Of a DNA stretch of 41,821 bases, positions 30,937 to 39,188 are shown piece after piece (within the stretch, counting starts at the first letter, position 1; every line of letters starts with the position of its first letter). The position numbers and the translations under genes were made by a program. Source of the stretch: Candidatus Obscuribacter phosphatis (GTDB taxonomy: Bacteria; Cyanobacteriota; Vampirovibrionia; Obscuribacterales; Obscuribacteraceae); assembly GCA_001899315.1 (NCBI GenBank), contig MOYA01000003.1, positions 708,585-750,405 of the forward strand. The letters run 5' to 3'. The notes beneath the pieces were generated by a model, which saw nothing but the letters and a program-made list of their open reading frames with translations, did not search any database and had not been told where the DNA came from.

Positions 30937-33030
30937 TTGAAAGTGTATGCTGCCGAATTACCAATCGGCGAGCTCTTGGTTAAAGCCGGGCTTGTATCCC
31001 AAAAAGAAATCGATGAAGCCATAAAAGACTCGGGCACCCGTGCCAGACTGCTTGGCAAAACATTGATAAATCGCGGACAGCTGAGTAGAGAAAATCTCGA
31101 AGCAGCGCTGCAAGCGCAATCGCTTTTGCGAGACGGAGTGATAGATAGTCACACAGCCTTTAGAGCCTTATCAAAGGCCTGCAGCATGGCACTGGGCTTT
31201 GAAGCCGCTCTTGCGATGGTCAAAGGGCAAAATCAAGTCAATCTGCACCTCAGCTCTCAAAAAGAAACCTGTAAATTGGGTGAACTCTTGCTTGAAGCAG
31301 GCGCTATCTCAGCCGAAGCACTGCAAGCCGTCTCGATTAAGTCAATGGAAAGCGGAGAGCCGCTTGGTCTGCAGCTAGTCAAGGAAGGGCTGTTGAGCCA
31401 ATCTTACATTGAGGCTGCCCTGGAACTGCAGATTCGCATCCGCGACGGACTTTATTCCAGAAGCCAGGTAGTAGAGGCTCTTAACCAAGACCCCTGTCAG
31501 TTCTTGAAGCTGATGTCGCCTGAATTCTCGCCTAAGGCGGCGACAATACCAAGCGAAGAAAGCAAAGAAGAAGAAGGAAGAGAAGAAAAACAACAACAAC
31601 AACAACCACCACCACCACAAAAACCACCACAGCAATATCAACTGCAATATCAACAAGCAGAACTAGAAGAGGAAAATAGCCTTGAGCAGCAAGAAAAAAT
31701 CGCTCAAAGGCTAAACGAAGCCGGCTCAAAAGAACAGCCAGACAGAAGTTCAGGCGCACTAAGTGCAGCAAAATCAGTGAGCAGCGCGAAGCCAGCAAGC
31801 ACGGTACGCCTTGGCGAGTTATTTGTCCGCGCCGGTATACTCACCCAAACAGACATAAGCCAAGCCCTAGAACTGGCTTTAGCGCATGGACATCCAATTG
31901 GTGAAATGCTAGTGGCAAGAGGCTTTATCACTAGAGCCCTTTTGGACGCCGCTCTCAACCTTCAACAAATGGTCAAAAACGGCAATTTGAGTACCGGTGA
32001 TGCTTCTGCCTGTATGGTCAAAGTTTTCACAACCGACCGCACTGTCTCTGAATGTATTCTTGAATTGCACAGACTGAAGCAAACGCCGCCCAGCCAAAAC
32101 ACTCTGACTCGGCGAGATCTGCCTGAACTGAGCGGCTATTTCAAAAGGCAAGATAGGCTATCTGCAGCCTCAAGAACAGTCAATGAATTGCCAGCTATGA
32201 CCCCGCAAAGACTAGAAGAAGCGATAGGTTTAATCGAAACTGCCCGAAACGCAGGCTTTCGAGAAGAAGAGAAGAGCAAAGCTCAAGATTCTCCAGCTGC
32301 GAGGGAAGCTCTGAGGCTAGTTTCGGAGCTAGATCATAAACACTTGCCAGTCAACGACAACGAGCTTAAGGGAGAAACTGAATTTGAGGTTGACAATGAA
32401 TCTTACAAATCTCTATTCCCGAGTTCTTTTCCTTTCGTAAGATCATGCGACCTGAAAGAAAAGCAAGCCTTCTTCAAAGCCCTCCACCGCGTCAAAAGCC
32501 GACTTGGGCGTTGCTTCCTCAAAAGAGGTGAATGGTTGCAAGCAGAAGAGCTTTTCGAAGAAAGTCTGGCACTGACGCAAAGCTTCGCTCTTGAAGAATT
32601 TCTTCTTTCAGACCTCAACTTCTTGGCTTGCAATTGTCTCAAAACAGGCAAAAGCTGGCAATCAGAAAAACTCTTAAAGCGCTCAATCGCACTTGCCGAG
32701 ACTGCGGGCAGCGCAGACGAAGCTTTACTCGGCTTGCTCTACCATCGAATAGCCTTGACTTACTGCCATTTAGGCTTACTTTTCAAGGCGGAAAAACATT
32801 TCAAAAAGGCGGCTGAGCTTCTCCATACGGCTTCCCTAAAAGGTTATCTACTTCTCTCAACTCAGACTGGGGAGCATTGCACTCTCGGAAGCCTGTTGAA
32901 AAGGCGTCTGGCTCTGATCTATAAAGACCACGGCGTCCTTTTGAGTCGCATGCGCAGAGAAGGCGAAGCTGACAAGTACTACTGCTTGTCAAGAAAGACT
33001 ATGTCTGACGCCATGCTGGTTTTAAGGTGA
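30937..33030 (+). CDS. MshEN-repeat/TPR protein without ATPase
   Basis: 697 residues. Three paired helical modules of the type found at the N-terminus of type II secretion/pilus ATPases (MshEN, T2SSE-N): residues about 9-65 (IGELLVKAGLVSQKEIDEAI ... LGKTLINRGQLSRENLEAAL), about 112-170 (LGELLLEAGAISAEALQAV ... LGLQLVKEGLLSQSYIEAAL) and about 292-345 (LGELFVRAGILTQTDI ... IGEMLVARGFITRALLDAAL). Some MshEN domains bind cyclic di-GMP; whether these do is unknown. No secretion-ATPase core follows. A Gln/Pro-rich linker (about 215-245) and a TPR-like C-terminus (about 515-690) complete it. The frame is closed upstream at 30922, so the start must be TTG (30937), GTG (30943) or CTG (30928). It is soluble and probably a scaffold. 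Confidence 0.75.
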   Translation: MKVYAAELPIGELLVKAGLVSQKEIDEAIKDSGTRARLLGKTLINRGQLSRENLEAALQAQSLLRDGVIDSHTAFRALSKACSMALGFEAALAMVKGQNQVNLHLSSQKETCKLGELLLEAGAISAEALQAVSIKSMESGEPLGLQLVKEGLLSQSYIEAALELQIRIRDGLYSRSQVVEALNQDPCQFLKLMSPEFSPKAATIPSEESKEEEGREEKQQQQQPPPPQKPPQQYQLQYQQAELEEENSLEQQEKIAQRLNEAGSKEQPDRSSGALSAAKSVSSAKPASTVRLGELFVRAGILTQTDISQALELALAHGHPIGEMLVARGFITRALLDAALNLQQMVKNGNLSTGDASACMVKVFTTDRTVSECILELHRLKQTPPSQNTLTRRDLPELSGYFKRQDRLSAASRTVNELPAMTPQRLEEAIGLIETARNAGFREEEKSKAQDSPAAREALRLVSELDHKHLPVNDNELKGETEFEVDNESYKSLFPSSFPFVRSCDLKEKQAFFKALHRVKSRLGRCFLKRGEWLQAEELFEESLALTQSFALEEFLLSDLNFLACNCLKTGKSWQSEKLLKRSIALAETAGSADEALLGLLYHRIALTYCHLGLLFKAEKHFKKAAELLHTASLKGYLLLSTQTGEHCTLGSLLKRRLALIYKDHGVLLSRMRREGEADKYYCLSRKTMSDAMLVLR

Positions 33031-33060
33031 ATTTGCTCAGCGAAAGTTTTGGGGTAGCTC

Positions 33061-33197
33061 TTGAACCGATATCGGTTTAACCGTCCGGGTCACCTTGCTC
33101 TTGAACCGATATCGGTTTAGCTGTCTGGGTCACCTTGCCCTTGAACCGATATCGGTTTAGCTGTCTGGGTCACCTTGCTCTTGAACCGATATCGGTT
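33061..33197. repeat. Four AACCGATATCGGTT palindromes at 40-base period
   Basis: Three 40-base units (TTG + palindrome + about 23 bases ending GGGTCACCTTGCTC) and a fourth partial unit. Palindromes at 33064-33077, 33104-33117, 33144-33157 and 33184-33197. The spacers differ at a few bases while all four palindromes are identical. They lie in the 3' region of the MshEN-TPR gene and upstream of the terminator of the leftward His-rich gene. Confidence 0.95.
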
Positions 33198-33221
33198 CAA
33201 ATTTCGCCTCGGAGTTTCTCT

Positions 33222-33252
33222 AAAAAAGAGAGGGCGACCAAGCACCCTCTCT
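33222..33252 (-). terminator. Terminator of the His-rich gene
   Basis: Leftward AGAGAGGG, ten-base loop, CCCTCTCT, then TTTTTT. The stem starts 25 bases after the stop at 33278. Confidence 0.85.
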
Positions 33253-33277
33253 CCAAAGAACCCTAAGCAGTCTATAA

Positions 33278-33625
33278 CTAGCTTACTTTTACCGGACCAT
33301 GATCATCACAATGATCACCGCAAGGATGATGCAAATGTCCGCTCACTATGTAATCAACATGGTCGCCGTGCGGAATAGCTTCATGCCCACATCCAGCCTC
33401 ATGTTTGTGGGCAGTATCGTGCCCCGAGCACTTGTGCTCAGGCGTACAACTAGCATTGTTGGCACCGCCTACAGCTAAGCTGTGGTCATGAACATGGTCA
33501 CCATGCACATTGTGCAGATGCCCGTCATGGAGATAGTCCTGATGTCCTTCATGCTCTACGACTTTATGCCCACAGCCAGCTCCGTGCTTATGCTCGTGCC
33601 CTTTGTGTTCCTTATCACAACTCAT
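33278..33625 (-). CDS. His-rich metal-binding protein with internal duplication
   Basis: 115 residues, about one quarter His. Two similar halves: HKHGAGCGHKVVEHEGHQDY ... GHLHNVHGDHVHDH (about 13-47) and HKHEAGCGHEAIPHGDHVDY ... GHLHHPCGDHCDDH (about 73-109). Each has a GCGH and a GHLHxxxGDHxxDH. No signal or membrane span. It probably stores or buffers Zn, Ni or Co in the cytoplasm. AGGAG lies seven bases before the ATG. Two or three 15-base sites of Zur/Fur shape are upstream (33672, 33707, 33904), so it may be metal-regulated. The second-half motif is one I recall from many bacteria without assigned function. Confidence 0.8.
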   Translation of the reverse strand: MSCDKEHKGHEHKHGAGCGHKVVEHEGHQDYLHDGHLHNVHGDHVHDHSLAVGGANNASCTPEHKCSGHDTAHKHEAGCGHEAIPHGDHVDYIVSGHLHHPCGDHCDDHGPVKVS

Positions 33626-33671
33626 TTCTGTTCTCCTGAATACTCTTTAGAAATTGCCTTGGTAACTTGTT

Positions 33672-33721
33672 TGAAAACGATTCCCAATTCAACTCACAAA
33701 TAAAAATGATAACGTTTTTCA
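33672..33721. promoter_or_regulatory. Two Zur/Fur-like 7-1-7 boxes
   Basis: TGAAAACGATTCCCA (33672-33686) and TGATAACGTTTTTCA (33707-33721), 35 bases apart start to start, upstream of the His-rich gene. They share TGAWAACGNTTYYCA, which resembles TGATAATnATTATCA, the general Zur/Fur box. They lie about 47 and 82 bases before the ATG, where promoter elements are expected. Confidence 0.45.
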
Positions 33722-33903
33722 AAAACCGAATGCTTGAAAGTGTCATTTCATGCGGTTCTAGCAACATTGAAACAAGCCCGCGTTCTTTCGTCAACACCAA
33801 ATACAACACCATACCTAACTCAACACAATGAATACAGGCTCAGGCTGCGTTTCTCAGAATAGTTAAATTATCGAATCAATTCAAAATCGCGCAAATTCAG
33901 ATT

Positions 33904-33918
33904 TGATAACGGTTTCCA
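33904..33918. promoter_or_regulatory. Third Zur/Fur-like box
   Basis: TGATAACGGTTTCCA, same consensus as the two boxes nearer the His-rich gene, just downstream of the ABC permease stop. It is about 280 bases from the His-rich start, so it may serve looping or be fortuitous. The rest of 33722-33903 shows no gene. Confidence 0.35.
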
Positions 33919-33938
33919 TTGTTTTTGCATTGTTCAGT

Positions 33939-34745
33939 TCAGACAACAATCTTGGCTAGCGAGCCACGTTCTCTAGCCCGACTTAGCATCTTGCCGAAAA
34001 ACACCACTGTGACCGTCCAATAGAGCAAATTGAAGAGAGCTGCCTTGACAAGATACAGAGTCGAAGTTGAATCGGCTCCCCCTTGCAGAATATTGCGCAT
34101 ACCTTCAAACACGTAAGTAGAGGGCAACAGCCAGGCAATCGCCTGCAAAGCTGTGGGCAAAACTGATACAGGATAAAAAACAGCACTGACCGGTTGGAGG
34201 AGAAAGGGAACAGCCCAAGCCAGCGCTTCAGCTTGATAGCCATAGCGCAAAATGAAAGCCGTCGTGCCAAGACCAAGCCACCATCCCATAACCAATAAAT
34301 TGACAAAAAGCGGAATGAGGTACCAACTCATTGAAAATATGTCAAAGGCATAGAGCAAAGAAGCCATCAGCGACATGATGATAGTGACCGTTACGGACTG
34401 CGCCACGCCTACCACGTATGTAGCCGAAACGAACTCAGCAACAGTTATGGGCGAGACAAAAATGCTCAAGAGGTTTCTGGACCACAGATCTTCGAGGAAA
34501 GAAACAGAAATAGACTGCTGGGCTCGGTAGAGAACATTAAAGAAGATAATACCGCCAACCAGAAAAGACACCGCTGGCGACACCACTCCACCACTTTTCG
34601 CGAAGTAGCTACTGACGAAGCCCCAAACAAGGAGGTCCATAACAGGCCAGAAGACAATGTCCATCACCCGAAAACTACTTCGAGAGAGCACTAAAAAATA
34701 GCGATAACACAAGGCAAAGACCCTGTCTAAACGCACGACTAGCAT
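33939..34745 (-). CDS. ABC-2 type exporter permease
   Basis: 268 residues with six hydrophobic segments (first about 28-48). ABC-2 layout: short cytoplasmic N-terminus, amphipathic SISVSFLEDLWSRNLLSIFVSPITVAEF coupling region between spans 2 and 3, and YPVSVLPTALQAIAWLLPSTYVFEGMRNILQG before the last span, a family hallmark. Partner of the ATPase gene 80 bases upstream. GAGGAGG lies seven bases before the ATG. Substrate is unknown; relatives export drugs, polysaccharides or lipids. Confidence 0.88.
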   Translation of the reverse strand: MLVVRLDRVFALCYRYFLVLSRSSFRVMDIVFWPVMDLLVWGFVSSYFAKSGGVVSPAVSFLVGGIIFFNVLYRAQQSISVSFLEDLWSRNLLSIFVSPITVAEFVSATYVVGVAQSVTVTIIMSLMASLLYAFDIFSMSWYLIPLFVNLLVMGWWLGLGTTAFILRYGYQAEALAWAVPFLLQPVSAVFYPVSVLPTALQAIAWLLPSTYVFEGMRNILQGGADSTSTLYLVKAALFNLLYWTVTVVFFGKMLSRARERGSLAKIVV

Positions 34746-34825
34746 CTTGACGCCTCCTCAAACCTCTTTCGCCCAAGTACTCTTTGAATTAATTCTTGAA
34801 TGTGCATAAATTGCAGGCTCTGCTC

Positions 34826-35584
34826 TTATTGCTGGCTATGAGGAAGCCGCACTCTGTCTCTAGCAATTGAGATAAAGACCTCCTCTAGTGACTCCTCCCC
34901 AAGATTCGCCACCAGCTCGGCAGGCGTTCCCTGGGCGATTATGCGACCTTGATGCAAAAACAATACCCTCTGACAAAGCTCCTCGACATCAATCATATTG
35001 TGCGAAGTATAGACCACGGTTAAGGCTCGCTCTTTTTGTACTTGTTTAAGCAAGTTTCGGACTTTATCGGCGATATCAGGATCTAGGCTGGCAGTTGGTT
35101 CGTCCAAGAGCAAAAGTTCTGGGTCGTTGAGCAGTGCTTTGCACAGATTGACCCTAGTCGACTCACCGGAAGAAAGCGCCCCAGTCATTTTCTGTGACAA
35201 CTGTTCTATTCCAAACAAGGACATCAACTCTTGAATTTTGGCTTTTCGATCTCTGACGCCGTAGAGCCTGGCAAAGACTTCCAGATTCTCAATCACTTTC
35301 AAGTTAGGAGGCATTGCGACATAGGCAGAACTAAAATTTGTGCGGGCCAAAACCTGAACCCTCTCTTTCCATGGGCTCAAGCCAAAGATTCTCACCTTTC
35401 CTGCAGATGGCGTGATAAGCCCAAGCAGAATCTGAATCGTGGTAGATTTACCAGCACCGTTTGAACCAAGAAGCCCAACAAATTCGCCTTTCTTGATGGT
35501 GAATGAGACGTCTTGTATAGCGACAGAGTTATCGAAACGCTTGGCTAAATTTTCAACTTCAATGATGTCTACAAGTTCAACCAT
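34826..35584 (-). CDS. ABC transporter ATP-binding protein
   Basis: 252 residues. Walker A GSNGAGKST, Q-loop region in NFSSAYVAMPPNLKVIEN (the usual Gln position is hard to place), signature LSSGESTRVNLCKALLNDPELLLLDEPTASLDPD containing Walker B and the D-loop, and switch His in YTSHNMIDVEEL. It hydrolyses ATP to power the permease at 33939. Signature LSSGE rather than LSGGQ is common in ABC-2 systems. AGGA lies five bases before the ATG. Confidence 0.92.
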   Translation of the reverse strand: MVELVDIIEVENLAKRFDNSVAIQDVSFTIKKGEFVGLLGSNGAGKSTTIQILLGLITPSAGKVRIFGLSPWKERVQVLARTNFSSAYVAMPPNLKVIENLEVFARLYGVRDRKAKIQELMSLFGIEQLSQKMTGALSSGESTRVNLCKALLNDPELLLLDEPTASLDPDIADKVRNLLKQVQKERALTVVYTSHNMIDVEELCQRVLFLHQGRIIAQGTPAELVANLGEESLEEVFISIARDRVRLPHSQQ

Positions 35585-36316
35585 TCAATCCTTTGGGCTT
35601 GCCTGACTAAGGCTCTTGAGCTGACTAAATCTCCTCAGCAAATCCAGTACCCTCAATCAACCAAGTCAATTTCCGAAATCGGGTCCCTATTTGACTGGCT
35701 TCTCGCTAGCGCACCTGCGCCAGCCAAAATCCAAACCGAAACTACAATCTTAGCATTGTCATAATGATTGCAATATCGAAAAAAGCCTTCCTTTCACAAG
35801 CTTTTCGGGGCATTCATTAAATCGCAAACATCGATCTGGCTTAACTAGTCCAAATTTCTTCGGTCGCATCTCGCCCCTTTCCCGAGGAACGCAAACTCTG
35901 AAGCGTTCGCAGCACTTGTAAAGCGAGAGTTCTAATTAGCTGCTTAGTCCGCAACCCCTGTCGTACAACAGAAGTCTCTTTTCAATTCTTACCTCAGGTA
36001 TCCTATCATCTACTAGTTCAGAAACCAGCCACCGGCAGACCCGAATCGTTCCTCAGAAAGCTTAAGGCAAGGAATGAAGTCGCTCACAAAGTTCTGGATT
36101 TCCAGTTCTCTAGGTCGCGTTCTGGAGACAGCCAGACCGCATCTTAAAAACACCAAGACCGCGTTCTGGAAACGCCAAGATTGCCAGCCCAAAGAACCAT
36201 ACGCTTGTCTGAACCAGCAGTGATAGAAGAGAAGAAAAGAGAGAAGAAAAGCAGAGCAAGAAAAGCCATCCTTCTGTCGAAACAGCTAAATCCCTCGATC
36301 CCTTGAAAGGACCAAC
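35585..36316. other. Long intergenic region
   Basis: About 730 bases between divergent genes. No credible coding frame; a leftward open frame from 36110 to 36688 is antisense to the small TPR gene. It holds an imperfect direct repeat (CGCGTTCTGGAgAC and CGCGTTCTGGAAACG, starting near 36117 and 36165) and a near-palindromic ATTGTCATAATGATTGCAAT near 35754. It could hide a small RNA; no terminator-like hairpin is clear. Confidence 0.4.
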
Positions 36317-36703
36317 ATGACAAAACCGCAGACGACTCTGATTCTTCCCGAGAATGAACTCACCGAAGCCGGCGAACCGAATGACAAGGGCTGCCCGACC
36401 TTGAGCGAAATCGCCGACCTGATCAAGCAAGGCGGCGAGCATCAGCGCTGGCAAGAGTTCGACAAAGCGGAGGGTTTCTACGCCGATGCAGTGTCCATCG
36501 CTCGCCAGAAGCTCGGGGCCAACCATCAGGTGCTCGGCTACGCCCTGGCTGACCTGGCGCAGCTTCAGGAAAGCAAAGGCGACGAAATCAATGCTCGACA
36601 CAACTTCGTGGAAGCCTTGCACATTCTGGAAGCGCACCTCGGCAACAACCACCCTGTCACCCTGGACATCTTCGGCAGGCTTCACCACCTCTTCCGGCTC
36701 TGA
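36317..36703 (+). CDS. Small TPR-like protein
   Basis: 128 residues. About two helix-turn-helix repeats of kinesin-light-chain type: HQRWQEFDKAEGFYADAVSIARQKLGANHQVLGYALADLAQLQESKGDEINARHNFVEALHILEAHLGNNHPVTL, with the typical LGxxHxxx ends. Probably a protein-protein adaptor in the cytoplasm. AAAGGA lies five bases before the ATG. Base composition is much more GC-rich than the flanks. A strong terminator lies 116 bases downstream. Confidence 0.75.
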   Translation: MTKPQTTLILPENELTEAGEPNDKGCPTLSEIADLIKQGGEHQRWQEFDKAEGFYADAVSIARQKLGANHQVLGYALADLAQLQESKGDEINARHNFVEALHILEAHLGNNHPVTLDIFGRLHHLFRL

Positions 36704-36819
36704 GCCGAATTTGCCCTACAAGACCAGGCGAGCAGCGGTCTCAGCGGACAAGATAAAGACCATCTAATAAAACACTCGCTAATTGGCGCCGAAAGCTGCT
36801 GAAGCCGCGAACACTTATC

Positions 36820-36857
36820 GGTAGAGGTCTTCCAGACCTCTACCCTTTTCATTTTTT
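36820..36857 (+). terminator. Intrinsic terminator
   Basis: GGTAGAGGTCT-TCC-AGACCTCTACC perfect 11-bp stem, then CTTTTCATTTTTT. Confidence 0.85.
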
Positions 36858-36884
36858 GCACCTCTCTCTGATATGCGATAGTAT
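36856..36884 (+). promoter_or_regulatory. Possible promoter of the small exported protein
   Basis: TTGCAC, 17-base spacer, TAGTAT, just after the terminator and about 120 bases before the ATG at 37005. Modest match. Confidence 0.35.
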
Positions 36885-37004
36885 TATACAGTCAAAGGGA
36901 AGAAGAGCCTGCTATCATAATGTCCCGTATCAGCCGTATCAGTCAAAATCGGCTAAAGTCGTCTAAAGCATTACTGAAGTCAGAAATTCAGCCCGGAGAA
37001 AGCA

Positions 37005-37367
37005 ATGAATAACAATGGTTTGTGCCTTCGCTCAGTGAGAAGAATCATTATGGCGTCAACAGCCCTTTCTCTAACAGCCTTGAGCGCTCAGGCTCAACTC
37101 CCCACGCAAGCAACCTACAGGTTCCCAAAAGACAGCGACTACAAGAAATACGCAAAAGTTCTTTCTGAAGAATCAAAAAAAGAAAAGTCCCCGAAAGAAA
37201 GTAAATTTGCCACGATGAAAAGCGGTCTTATGAGCAAACTCAAAAACAAGAAAGTGGCTCGCACTGCCTCTTCTCAAACATCCTCGGGCGCTGAAGTAGC
37301 CGGAATGGCTGAAAAAGCCAATAGCGAAACCAAACCAGAAGATGCTGCAGACTCTTCTCAGAAGTAA
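37005..37367 (+). CDS. Small exported basic protein
   Basis: 120 residues. Signal peptide: RRIIMASTALSLTALSAQAQ with a likely cut after AQA (about residue 30). The mature part is Lys-rich (KKYAKVLSEESKKEKSPKESK, SKLKNKKVAR) with a Ser/Ala/Glu tail, probably disordered. GGAGAAAGCA precedes the ATG. No known domain; may bind acidic polymers or envelope surfaces. Confidence 0.6.
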   Translation: MNNNGLCLRSVRRIIMASTALSLTALSAQAQLPTQATYRFPKDSDYKKYAKVLSEESKKEKSPKESKFATMKSGLMSKLKNKKVARTASSQTSSGAEVAGMAEKANSETKPEDAADSSQK

Positions 37368-37406
37368 GTTTCAAACGAATCAAACGACCCAATCAAAACC
37401 AATCAA

Positions 37407-39035
37407 TCAAATAAGCTCAGAATAAACTTGAGAGAGGATCTTTATCCCTCGAGTAATTTGATTTCGCTTAGCCGCCCCCAAACCGAAAATAAATTGCTGA
37501 GCAGCATTGGCATCTCTAGCCGAGAGAGCGGCTCTGATAAGTTCGGTTAGTTTTTCATCTCGGCATTCGAGCGAAAATTCACCAAGAAAATGTGACATCG
37601 GATAGAGAAGAACCCCTCTGGCTCTAGCTTCAGCTCTGAACTGTTGACTCTTTGCCGTGGTCAAACTTCTGAACTGCACAGTCGTGAAAACACCAGTAGC
37701 AGAGCCAAGTCTCCGTACTTCATCCCCAAATCGCCTGTCAATTTCATTCAAAAACACCTGACGGCGCTCGGCGTAGAGCAAAAGACTTCTTCTCCAATGC
37801 CTTTCCATCTCACCGGAGCGCACAAATTCATCCAAGCACTTTTGCAAAATCAAGCTAACTGGCTCAATTAAGAGAGAGCAAGCGCTTCGATAAATCTCAA
37901 TCAAAGATTCAGGCACCACCAAATAGCCTAAACCAAGAGCAGGAAAAACGAGCTGATTGAAGGTGCCACAGTAAATGACCCTCTGAAACTTATCCAGACT
38001 CATTAATGCCGGCAAGGGCTTGCCTTCAGCAAAATACTCACTATCAAAATCATCCTCAAAAACAAACGCCCCTTTTCGTCTAGCAAACTCCAAAAGCTCC
38101 AAACGGCGCTCCAGAGTCATTGTCACACCTGTCGGAAATTGATGGGACGGAGTGGTATAAATCAAGCGCAACCTCTCAAGGTGACGACCATATCGCCCCG
38201 TCCAGATCGACAAATCCAAGCCATCTTGATCGACAAAAGCAGGGCGAGTATTTGCTCCAACACTAGCAAACAATTGCAGGCAACTCTGATATCCTGGAGT
38301 TTCAACAAGAGCTGAAACACCTGGTTCCAGAAAAATCCGAGCCGTCAAATCAATCGCTTGATTGAGACCATGCAGCACAATCACCTGTTCGGGACTAACA
38401 TTCAACCCTCGCACCCGGTGAAGCCAATGCGCGATACTCTCGCGCAAGAAAAGTTCACCCCAAGCGGCACCAGATTTCATGAGGTCTTCAGGCCCCAGCA
38501 CTCTAGAACTACGCCCAACAATACGATTCCATTCACCTATGGGAAATTCAGCCAAAGATGGAGTGCCGTACTGAAAATCAATGAGTTTTTCCCTAACTTT
38601 TACCTGAACCTTCTCCCTGGCTGCACGCTGGCGAACAAGAGCGAAACTCGATGCTGCATTTGGCAGAGAATCGCTGCCGAAGTCTCTCTCCTGGCGAAGT
38701 ACAAGACTTTTAGCGAATTTGGTCAACTCGGAGTACGCCGCAGGGGACTCCACATTCGATTCGGAACGCTTGAATCTCAAATATCGCCCATCTAGCTCCT
38801 TGATAAAGGTGCCAGAACCTAACCGTCTTTCGATAAATCCTTCAGAGGAGAGCAAGTCAAATGCCGCATTGATGGTCGGCCTCGAAACTTCCAACTGACT
38901 AGCCAACTCGCGAGAGGAAGGCAATCTCTCACCGGGCTTGATTCTTCCCGTCAGTATGGCACCTTTAAGCTGCTCGTATACCTGACGGCTTAGGTCAATT
39001 TCCAACCTTCTATCAAGTGTGATCTTTAGCCGCAA
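37407..39035 (-). CDS. MocR-type regulator lacking the PLP lysine
   Basis: 542 residues. GntR winged helix (about 13-78; LPSSRELASQLEVSRPTINAAFDLLSSEGFIERRLGSGTFI) fused to an aminotransferase-fold domain (about 145-520). PLP-site features PSHQFPTG (about 296-303) and FVFEDDFDSEY (about 324-334) are kept. The lysine motif, GTFSKxLxPxLRLGYLV in MocR/PdxR/GabR proteins, reads GTFNQLVFPALGLGYLV: the Schiff-base Lys is Gln (CAG at 37953-37955) and the phosphate-binding Arg is Gly. It can hardly form an internal aldimine, so it may sense a ligand without PLP chemistry. TTG start at 39035 has GAGG five bases upstream. It is divergent from the deacylase gene, its likely target. Confidence 0.88.
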   Translation of the reverse strand: MRLKITLDRRLEIDLSRQVYEQLKGAILTGRIKPGERLPSSRELASQLEVSRPTINAAFDLLSSEGFIERRLGSGTFIKELDGRYLRFKRSESNVESPAAYSELTKFAKSLVLRQERDFGSDSLPNAASSFALVRQRAAREKVQVKVREKLIDFQYGTPSLAEFPIGEWNRIVGRSSRVLGPEDLMKSGAAWGELFLRESIAHWLHRVRGLNVSPEQVIVLHGLNQAIDLTARIFLEPGVSALVETPGYQSCLQLFASVGANTRPAFVDQDGLDLSIWTGRYGRHLERLRLIYTTPSHQFPTGVTMTLERRLELLEFARRKGAFVFEDDFDSEYFAEGKPLPALMSLDKFQRVIYCGTFNQLVFPALGLGYLVVPESLIEIYRSACSLLIEPVSLILQKCLDEFVRSGEMERHWRRSLLLYAERRQVFLNEIDRRFGDEVRRLGSATGVFTTVQFRSLTTAKSQQFRAEARARGVLLYPMSHFLGEFSLECRDEKLTELIRAALSARDANAAQQFIFGLGAAKRNQITRGIKILSQVYSELI

Positions 39036-39188
39036 GACATCCTCTAAAAGACCCGCACAGCACTATGCAAGCACATAGCATATTAGCCCAGTTTGGAAAT
39101 AGTTGCCGTTAGCAACTCAAATAGAAAAACTAATATTGTAATCGAGACTCGACGGGTATAGCAAAAAAGTAGTGTAACAGGCTCAGAT
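39036..39188. promoter_or_regulatory. Divergent intergenic region of MocR and deacylase genes
   Basis: 153 bases. It contains an inverted repeat AGTTGC-CGTTA-GCAACT (39101-39117) and a looser one, CTATG-CAAGCA-CATAG near 39063-39078. Either may be a regulator site; MocR proteins more often use direct repeats, which I do not see. Confidence 0.35.

Noticed and set aside
33061-33197. CRISPR array
   Set aside because: Units are 40 bases with near-identical spacers and a palindromic core; no cas genes. It is a palindrome array.
35740-35775. Zur/Fur box ATTGTCATAATGATTGCAAT
   Set aside because: Partly symmetric only, and does not fit the 7-1-7 consensus shared by the other boxes.
36110-36688. 192-codon leftward open frame
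   Set aside because: Antisense to the small TPR gene, which has a good ribosome-binding site and recognisable repeats.
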